Shown: positions 55,583 through 64,000 of the stretch, piece by piece | Numbering within the stretch: position 1 is the stretch's first letter | Layout of the letters: each line of letters begins with the position of its first letter | DNA from: Medicago truncatula | Lineage: Eukaryota; Streptophyta; Magnoliopsida; Fabales; Fabaceae | Direction of reading: 5' to 3' | Assembly: GCF_003473485.1 (NCBI RefSeq) | Contig: NC_053044.1 | Coordinates: 50,880,091 to 50,944,090 of the forward strand | Length of the DNA stretch: 64,000 nucleotides | Notes under the pieces: model-generated | The model's database searches: none | Seen by the model: the letters and a program-made list of their open reading frames with translations, nothing else | What the model was told of the DNA's origin: nothing | Position numbers and translations under genes: made by a program

Positions 55583-56435
55583 GGTGACATTTAGGGTGGG
55601 TAGGAGGAATTATTTTCCACCATGAGAAAATCTTTTTCAGACATTAAATTAAAGAGGAGTATTAATTTTATCATGGACTACCTACACCATATTTTTTTCC
55701 TTTCTCTTTTACCCTCTTACTGTCTTACATTTCTGTTAAGATCTGGAATTTTTTTTTCTTTTAATTAACATTATTTTTTTGGTAGAATTCTGGTTTTTTG
55801 GTAGAATCCAATTGAACATTTTAGTATCTAAAATCACTTATTATTTGTTCTATTTTTTTTTCGTATTGGATAAGAACAAGTTACGAAATCAAACAAATGA
55901 AAATGAAATATGTTTAGAAAATCAATTAATGATAGTTTTTCTTGTGATGAACCAGACTAGAGATAAAAAATAATTATAGACAATCTAGAAGAGGACAGAA
56001 TATGAAGTCATGAACTAGAAGAGAGAGAGATCATGAAGCCATGAACATTGTAGACAATCTACTTGGTGGAGAAACTCTTGGTGTTGGTTTGAAATTCAAT
56101 TGGATGGAAAATCGAAAAACACACAAATTTGTAACTGGAATTTTTGTTGGAATATTCAAGAAAGGGAAACAAATATTCAGAGACCATGGACATTGCTAGT
56201 GGTGGATTGGAGCATGGAGGAGAGAGAGAATGGTGATGAAAGATACTGGGGAAAAATATAGTGTTGAGAGAATATGATAAAAGTATGGTCTTTATTTGAT
56301 CTAATGGATAAAATTTACTTTTCTATGGTAGAAAACAACTATCCATTCTCATGCTAAATGCCACCCCAGATGTACATAAAAAAGGAAGTTTCCCATGGTG
56401 GGAAGGGATAACCCTTCCCATCGTAAATGCCACCT
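55583..56435. mobile_element. Possible TIR element with AGGTGGCATTTA ends
   Basis: Left AGGTGACATTTAGGGTGGG and right, reverse-complemented AAGGTGGCATTTACGATGGG, followed in both by a CCACCATG(A/G)GAAA block. Relatives of the end occur near 53608 and 54667. The arms are short and imperfect, and no target duplication was found. The core is AT-rich with a purine-rich segment. Confidence 0.4.
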
Positions 56436-57180
56436 TAAAATTGTAAGTATTTTTACTTTTACTCTCATTTAAATTGAATCGTTTTTTACATTACCAGCTT
56501 TTACTATTTGAAGCAAAACTAGCCTTAAACCATTTTTAGCTGAATTCGACTATAAAACCAAAACTTGTTTAGGAGACAATTTTAAAAAGGAAAATTTTAT
56601 GGTGAAGTCATAGGAATGATGTTTTTGGTGAAGTTAACACTATAACATCAAAAATGTAATGAGTAACACCCCACTGTTTGTAGAATGACATCAAAAGTTT
56701 AGCCCTCATAGTATCATCAATTCATCATGTTAACAAGACTACACTTAATATAATTTTATTATACCTTATTCTAAGCATAACACCCTACAAAGTGTAACAC
56801 TTAAGACTATCACATAATATCATAAACTCTATTTGCATATTAAAGATTTCAACGATAAAATAGTACTTGTAAGTTCAAGATGTTGCAAGCATTACTAGAT
56901 GAATATACTATTGATCATTAATCAGTAATCAACAATTTAAAAATGAATCAAACATTAAAATCAAAATTAACTTTTTCAAAAAAATCAATTTCCTGACTGT
57001 ACCGTAGAAGCTCTATTTAAAAACCATCTGAAGACATTTACTTGTGTTTTAAATTTGGTTAACTTTTCCTTATACAAAAAATACCGGTAAACACCAAGAT
57101 AAATAATATGTAGAATAATAAAACTGTGGTGTATAAATGTTTCGATGTAATGATCCTGGAAAATTCTTGATGCATTTTTA
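56436..57180. other. Intergenic, no gene recognised
   Basis: AT-rich. No supported feature. Confidence 0.4.
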
Positions 57181-58220
57181 TTGGACTTTGTTGTCGTGGA
57201 TAAAAGAGTTTGGAATTTAGACAAGGATGGTTGGTAGTTGGTACTCGGTAAAAAGTGCTTACCAATTCTGCATCAACGAAGCAATTGACGTGTCTCATGA
57301 ATTCTGGTAAATAATGGTTGGTGGCACCTTATCTAGCGTGTAATGATACCACAAAAAGTTGAGAATCTTCTTTGGTGTTGGTTATAAAAATTGTTTGCTC
57401 AACGGAGTTCAACTTCATGATGATAGAGGAGTTAACTACCCAAAAGTAGATGTGTTATTTGCAATAACCCCAAGAAGACAGTTTGCACCACTTATCAGTT
57501 GGCAAAAAGAAATAGACTTTGGTAAGTGGTGAAGCTTACTTTAACATTTTGGACATACTAGATCAAGAATTGTAACCAAAAAATTACTAGACCAAGACCA
57601 AGTTGCTCTTTGTTTGCTGTTTCAGTTTGGATGTTAAAAGTGAGACAATTAATGTCTTTTCTATATTTTTAATTGATTTTAAGCGTCTTCTACTAATTCA
57701 AAAAAGTTTAAATTACCTAATCAATGCAATTTTACTTTATTCTACCATCAAACATATAATACACAAATAATTTGACATTTACTTTACATTTACATAAAAT
57801 TCAATTATATTAAAATTCTTATTAAAATTTAATGATCTTTTACAAATAACAAACATTTATTATACCCGTGCGTCAGCATGGGTTTGTTACTAGTAGTAAC
57901 AAAAAAATGTAGATATTTATATTATCCAATTCAAAAAGATATTAATATAATTTAATTGATATATGTACATCCCATGATTGGTTTGCCTTGCTCTCAAATC
58001 TTCTCTGTGTGTGTCAGTGCCTTGGAACTTAAGGAATAGATGGTTAAACTGTTTGGCTTTTGTTAGGAACATTAACTTTAACTTATCCCATGTTTATAGG
58101 GAGGGGAATGTTTGCGCTGATGGTTTAACTAATATTGGTCTTTCTTCCCCTCCCAATACTTTTGTTTGGTTTAACACAATCCCGGATAACTTTAGGGAAG
58201 AGTACATTAAGAATAGAAAG
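57181..58220 (+). pseudogene. Decayed LINE: zf-RVT and RNase H remnants
   Basis: 57210-57500 encodes, with frameshifts, DGWYSVKSAYQFCINEA, KLRIFFGVGYKNCLL and GVNYPKVDVLF, the zf-RVT part of ORF2. 57985-58210 encodes the end of an RNase H domain: VPWNLRNRWLNCLAFVRNIN, LSHVYREGNVCADGLTNIGL, in an open frame. This type of LINE carries RNase H, unlike the copy at 50203. The intervening sequence is not recognisable. Confidence 0.65.
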
Positions 58221-58224
58221 GGTT

Positions 58225-58846
58225 GCGTCCGGATCCTCTCCATTTCCTCTGAAAATGGGGATCGACATTTCCTTACCTTGCGGAACGACATGTGGCATAA
58301 GTGGAAACCAACTCTTGAGATCTATTCTTTCTTTAAAACCAATTAAAATTATTAAATAATTAAAGAATTCAATTTGTATTAAATAAAATCAGTTACCAAA
58401 TTTATGGGGACACTTGTTTCATGCCTTTAATGAATTAAGACTATTGTTTCTGGAAACATGCCTTTCATGAATTTCTTCATGTCAGATGAGGTTTGCGATG
58501 GTTGTAGGACACTTGTTTTCAAAGCATAACAACACAGTACCATAGTTAATTATATACTTAATCATGTCAGATGAGTTTGAGATGGTATCCAATTCGAACA
58601 TCATAGACGTGGTGGATTGATAGAGAGGAACAGAGGTGAAGGAAATTGCTGGGTTTTGTCACCTGCAGTTTGCCCGCAAATTTGGAAACTGATATAAATT
58701 GAATTCTTTAATTATTTAATAATTTTAATTGATTTTAAAGAAAGAATAGATCTCAATCGTTGATTTCCACTTATGCCATATGTCATTCCGCAAGGTAAGA
58801 AAATGTTGATCCCCATTTTCAGAGGAAATGGAGAGGATCCGGACGC
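58225..58846. mobile_element. Foldback element with about 150-bp near-perfect arms
   Basis: Left arm 58225-58375 starts GCGTCCGGATCCTCTCCATT; right arm 58697-58846 ends with its complement. The arms match almost throughout. The 321-bp core has no coding capacity. It sits at the 3' edge of the LINE RNase H remnant, and that open frame reads on into the left arm. No target duplication was found. Confidence 0.75.
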
Positions 58847-60245
58847 GGATGGAATTATCTAGCTATAGGTTTGTAAATTTTTAAAAGGTTTTAGCCTAAT
58901 CCCCTTTTTACTTAAAAATAATAATATTTACATCCTTGATATTTATAAATTGATATTTATAAAATAAATATCAATAAAATATCCAAATTCACCCTTAATT
59001 AACTTTTTCAATAGAGGGAAGGAAAACTGAAACGAGGGTCCCACGTCTGACATGGGACGCGCTGACAGAGATATACAGCTTCTCTACTAACGTGCAGACA
59101 AGACAAACTGGGAATCCCGTTCCGGCAGCTAAACACCTCACAGCCGAAAACTGTTTCTCACCCCCCACTTACACCCCCACTATATATTTTCGCTCCACTA
59201 AACAACTCCAATCCAACTCCTACATCAAAATTTAGGCCATTTTTTTTTTTCTATTTTGCAATTAACTAAAGTGAAAAAACGAGTGTATAATTTTTCTTTT
59301 AAGTATTTAATTTAGAATTGTATACTAAGCGTAGAGAAATGAGAATATAAACCATATACAAATTTGAGAAATGATATTTGTACAACCATTTTTTGTACAA
59401 TTTTTTCTCTCATACTCACATTATCTTTTTATTCTCTCTATTCTTTTTCTCTCTCCATTGTTTTTGACCAATGAAAAGAGAGCACAACAAAGTTATCCCA
59501 AAAATTGTTCAAATATCATTACAAAAGAAAATGATCATGTATAATATATTTGGGACCTCAATGTGTGAAGCATCGTCAAAAAGTCAATATAATGTTTTGA
59601 ATGCATTAAAATTACAAATATAACTTGTAGTGATTTTTTATTTGTAAGTTTATGAACTAAATTAATAAAAAAAAAAAAACATTTGAAAATCAAAATGAGG
59701 CTAACCAAAAATACACTGATGACGTGTTTATAATTTTGATGTTGTAAACTTGTAAGGACAAATTAAGATCTCACATATTAGAAGACCAAAATAATTGTTT
59801 ATTCAAAAAAAAAAAAAGGGTTACAAAAGGAATCACGAAACAAAATAGTTTAATCACGTAGCAAAAAGAAAAACAACTTTTGTTCAACAGTTTAATAATT
59901 GATTAATTATAATTTATAAACATTAATTGATATGAGTAGATCCAAATCTAAACATAGTAGCAGAGTAGTATACTTAGCCTTTTTTTTCTTTACATTGTTT
60001 CACTTTGACTTGCTCAGTGTTTGTAGCATAATAATCAAATCAAACTTTGCGTGAGTTTGTGAAGTTGACGATTGTCAACTATTGTACTGTATTCAAACTT
60101 TCTTATTATACTTCAGAAGAATTTTTGTTTTGAATCAATCAATATAATTATAAAAAAATGCAATAATCTTAAGCATTGGAATTTGTTTCAAAACAAGTCT
60201 TCATATTTTCTTGTTAAGGTTTGAAAGCAATTAGAGCATAGATAG
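58847..60245. other. Upstream region of the Ca2+-ATPase gene
   Basis: Contains MITE copy 3 at 59368-59520 and otherwise AT-rich sequence. It probably includes the promoter and leader of the pump gene. No TATA box can be assigned with confidence. Confidence 0.4.
59368..59520. mobile_element. MITE of the GAAATGATATTTGAACAA family, copy 3
   Basis: Left GAAATGATATTTGTACAACC and right TTGTTCAAATATCATT, with the same CTCTCATACTCACATTATC interior as copy 1. The best preserved of the three. Confidence 0.7.
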
Positions 60246-63200
60246 ATGGAGAGTTACTTGAATGAGAATTTCGGAGATGTGAAACCGAAAAACTCATCGG
60301 AAGAAGCACTTCAGAGATGGAGGAAGCTTTGTTGGGTTGTTAAGAATCGTAAAAGAAGGTTTCGTTTCACTGCTAATCTTTCCAAAAGATTTGAAGCTGA
60401 AGCTATTAGACGCTCTAATCAGGTTTCTATGTTTTTCTTTCTAGATCCAGATATCATCCTAAAATGGAAACTTCCTATGTTTATCCTAACTTTTACTTTC
60501 CTATTTTGGCTTTTTTTATGCATTAAATTTTAAATCAAGGTCAATTTATATATATATTGTTTTCATGATCATTTTATTGTTGATCCATTCACATCAAAGC
60601 TACTACTACTACATTACATTGAATGAAAGACTGCTTTCTACATGTTACCAGAACTCTCGTTTCTACTAATAATAAGGAACTCAAATCTGATCTGATTTGA
60701 GTTCCTTATCATATTTAGAAACAGGGAGACCGTGTAGAAAGTTATTATGAATATTATTTGACGAGAACTTATAAAATTGAGACACGTTGCTGTTTTGCTT
60801 GGTTGGAATGCAATTAAGAATCACTTACTTGAATATCTGCAACACGGCGATTGTCAAATTTTTTGTTCTACCCTTAGTCTTTTGTCCGCAAAAGAGGAAA
60901 ATAGAATAAAAGGATCCAATACTGGCTATGAAGTATGGATTTAAACTCAGTACATTCAATGATCCGTTGCCAATTTTCAATCCTTTCCTTTTATTTCCCT
61001 CCACATTTTTCAGACTAACTGCTCTTCCTGTATTGGGTATGAGATTCTGTGGGTACTTACTTTTATTGTCGTAGGGTAATTATCAAACATATATCGGTAG
61101 TGATATACTATAATGTCATAGAGCTGCCTGCCCTTCCATGCTTGGTTTGGAATTGTTTCATATCTGATAAATTACCATATTACTCTTATGTTGCATAGCC
61201 TGTTAGTATTTCCATATTTCAGCAAACCTACTTAAGTTTGAGCAGATAACATTTCAAATTTTTTCAAGACACGGGTTTTATGATTTTGAATTAAAAATTG
61301 AGTCATGGAAAGATTGGAATATTTTTCCTCTCACTATCCTACTAATTACAATATTACCCGAATAGCCTAGCTTTGAGGGGAGAAAAAGGACATGGTCATT
61401 TAAATGTTTCAAAAATGATTGTGTAGCCTCTTAATTCCCTGCCACCACTATACATTGTAGGAGAAATTCAGAGTTGCGGTGTTGGTCTCACAAGCTGCAC
61501 TTCAGTTTATCCATGGTAAGAAAGTCAATCTACATGCATTTTAAAATTGTTGCAAAGGTTTCAGTTTCTACGTGATAAGTAAATATTTGCTCCCTGCAGG
61601 CCTAAGTTTGTCAAGCGAGTACAGAGTACCAGAGGAAGTTAAAGCTGCAGGTTTTGAAATTTGTGCTGATGAGGCGGGGACAATTGTTGATGGACGTGAT
61701 GTGAAGAAATTGAAAATTCATGGTGGGGTTGAGGGTATCACAGACAAACTCAATTCCTGTGTCAACAATGGGATATCAACATCCGAGCCCTTGCTGAATC
61801 AAAGAAAAGAAATTTATGGAATTAATAAATTCACTGAAAGTCCAGCCCGGGGATTTTGGGTTTTTGTATGGGAAGCACTTCAAGATACAACTCTTATGAT
61901 ACTTGCGGTCTGTGCTTTTGTCTCTTTAGTGGTTGGCATAATAATGGAAGGGTGGCCTAAGGGTGCGCAGGATGGGATTGGTATTGTTGCAAGCATATTG
62001 CTTGTAGTGTTTGTCACTGCCACTAGTGATTACAGACAATCATTGCAGTTTAAGGATCTAGATAAAGAGAAGAAAAAAATTACAGTTCAGGTCACGCGGA
62101 ATGGATATAGACAGAAAATTTCAATATATGATCTACTTCCTGGTGATATTGTCCATCTTAATATCGGAGATCAAGTCCCTGCTGATGGGCTTTTTGTGTC
62201 TGGTTTCTCTGTATGTATAAATGAATCAAGTTTGACAGGTGAAAGTGAACCAGTGAATGTCAGTGACCTTAATCCTTTTCTTCTATCGGGAACCAAAGTC
62301 CAGGATGGATCATGCAAGATGCTTGTGACTACTGTTGGAATGAGAACCCAGTGGGGTAAACTAATGGCTACTCTAAGTGAAGGTGGAGATGATGAAACTC
62401 CCTTGCAGGTAAAACTCAATGGTGTGGCTACCATTATTGGAAAAATAGGCCTCTTTTTCGCTGTTGTGACTTTCTCAGTGTTGGTCCAAGGGCTATTTAG
62501 CCGCAAGCTGCAAGAAGGTTCCCAATGGACATGGTCTGGTGATGATGCAATGGAAATTGTGGAATTCTTTGCTATTGCTGTTACAATTGTTGTTGTTGCT
62601 GTTCCTGAAGGTTTACCTTTAGCTGTGACATTGAGCCTTGCTTTTGCCATGAAAAAGATGATGAATGATAAGGCACTCGTCCGTCATTTGGCTGCTTGTG
62701 AGACAATGGGATCTGCTACTACTATCTGCAGTGACAAGACTGGCACGTTAACTACAAACCATATGACTGTTGTAAAAGCTTGCATTTGTGGGAAGATCAA
62801 AGAGGTAAATAGCTCCATCGACTCTTCTGATTTCTCATCTGATCTTCCTGATTCTGCTATAGCAATTCTACTTGAATCAATATTCAACAACACCGGAGGA
62901 GAAGTGGTCAAAAATGAAAATGGAAAGATTGAGATTCTGGGATCACCAACTGAGACTGCCATCTTGGAATTTGGGCTATCACTTGGTGGTGATTTCCACA
63001 AAGAACGACAAGCATCAAAACTTGTGAAAGTTGAACCATTTAATTCTATAAAGAAGCGCATGGGGGTAGTTCTACAGCTTCCTGATGGTGGATACAGAGC
63101 ACACTGCAAGGGCGCCTCTGAAATAATTCTTGCTGCATGTGACAAATTTGTAGACTCAAATAGCAAGATTGTTCCACTTGATGAAGACTCCATCAGTCAC

Positions 63201-63548
63201 TTGAATGATACAATCGAAAAATTTGCCAATGAAGCTCTCCGGACCCTTTGCCTTGCTTACATTGATATTCATGATGAATTTTTAGTTGGAAGTCCTATTC
63301 CTGTTAATGGTTACACTTGTGTAGGAATAGTGGGTATTAAAGATCCAGTTCGTCCTGGTGTTCGAGAGTCTGTAGCCATTTGTAGGTCGGCTGGTATTAC
63401 TGTTAGGATGGTTACCGGAGACAACATAAATACTGCAAAGGCGATTGCTAGAGAATGTGGAATTTTAACAGATGGTATAGCGATTGAAGGGCCGGAGTTC
63501 CGTGAAATGAGTGAGAAGGAATTGCTTGATATCATTCCAAAAATTCAG
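60246..63548 (+). CDS. ACA2: Type IIB autoinhibited Ca2+-ATPase (ACA2-like), 5' part
   Basis: Exons 60246-60422, 61461-61515 and 61600-63548 give the first 727 residues; the last intron is still open at the window end. The pump moves Ca2+ out of the cytosol using ATP; Arabidopsis ACA2 sits in the ER. Visible parts: N-terminal calmodulin-binding autoinhibitory segment (RWRKLCWVVKNRKRRFRF, about 23-41), first two membrane helices (about 165-220), actuator TGES (290-293), PEGLP in helix 4, phosphorylation site SDKTGTLTTNH with Asp456, nucleotide-binding KGASE and MVTGDNINTAKAIA. The order and spacing match ACA1/ACA2 throughout. Missing: the TGDGTND hinge and helices 5-10, about 290 residues, downstream. 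Choice of ACA2 over ACA1 rests on the N-terminal MESYLNENFG and was not tested by phylogeny. Confidence 0.95.
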
Positions 63549-63666
63549 GTGCATATCAATAATATGTCATTTAATTTTTATTTTTTTATTTTAATTTGCT
63601 TGACAATTTGTTTGAAGGATTAGCTGCTCTTACCAGAGTTTGAGTTTTGGTGTGCATTTCTTTTAG

Positions 63667-63691
63667 GGGGTGGGGTGGGGTGGGGTGGGGT
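63667..63691 (+). repeat. (GGGGT)5 microsatellite in a Ca2+-ATPase intron
   Basis: Five perfect GGGGT units on the coding strand, with potential to form a G-quadruplex in the transcript. Confidence 0.9.
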
Positions 63692-64000
63692 ACATGAATG
63701 AACTTGGTGTCCTGGAATTAAAAGGTCTAGTTAGAGGTTGCCATAAACTTGTCAATTCTTAAAGATTTACTATAATGATGAATGATGACTCTCAGAAGCC
63801 TAAGCAAAATCCTTGTTATGCATATTCAAACTTTATATGTACTTCAAAAGTTCAAATCACAATATACACCAAAATAACAAAAATATTTTCTCGCTAGGCA
63901 GAGCATGGATTAAACGATATCATTATGTCTTCTCGTCACTATAAATTTAAAAGAGCCACATGATTACGTGGATGTTGACCGTCATTAAAACTAACATAGT

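Noticed and set aside
57858..57890. Hairpin ACCCGTGCGTCAGCATGGGT
   Set aside because: Resembles a common plant transposon end, but no partner end was found, so no element is called.

Overview
This is an intron-rich, AT-rich plant nuclear window. The protein families present and the repeat content (MULE-like elements with GGTCCCT-type inverted repeats, short tRNA-derived SINEs, Stowaway MITEs, 5'-truncated LINEs) suggest a legume, most like the Medicago/Trifolium/Pisum group. That assignment comes from recognition, not from a search. No organellar, bacterial or viral genes were seen, and no stand-alone tRNA or rRNA gene.

Layout. Positions 1-9560 are a transposon stack: a CACTA end, two small MITEs, three MULE-like long-inverted-repeat elements almost end to end (one split by a SINE), and a larger MULE-like segment carrying a two-exon GRF zinc-finger gene. 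At 10680-11390 (minus) is an intronless ZAT10-type C2H2 repressor. Positions 11.4-20.2 kb are gene-poor: LINE scraps, a SINE with a perfect 16-bp target duplication, a (TC)n tract, a degenerate tandem repeat and a cluster of GTTAAC-centred palindromes. At 20265-23797 is a six-exon adenine phosphoribosyltransferase with a possible organelle-targeted long form. At 26398-27534 (minus) is an intronless F-box protein. At 30427-32059 is a five-exon class II RSL-type bHLH (root-hair family). Its upstream region has a second, diverged copy at about 24.94-25.56 kb, on the far side of the F-box gene. At 33415-41328 is a nine-exon ASCC2 homologue with a CUE domain and RGG tail. At 44469-48874 is a two-exon ARM-repeat protein whose 3.4-kb intron holds a MULE-like element inside a SINE. 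Positions 50.2-58.4 kb are decayed LINEs and MITEs. From 60246 to the window end is the 5' part of a type IIB autoinhibited Ca2+-ATPase (ACA2-like), which continues past base 64000.

The genes do not form a pathway. They are separate single-copy loci: stress transcription factor, purine salvage, ubiquitin ligase adaptor, root-hair regulator, ribosome quality control, ARM-repeat scaffold and calcium pump. I saw no undescribed multi-gene system. The most informative structure is in the mobile DNA: nested insertions with intact target duplications that give relative ages, and a recurring class of very short poly(A)-tailed insertions flanked by 10-17 bp duplications.
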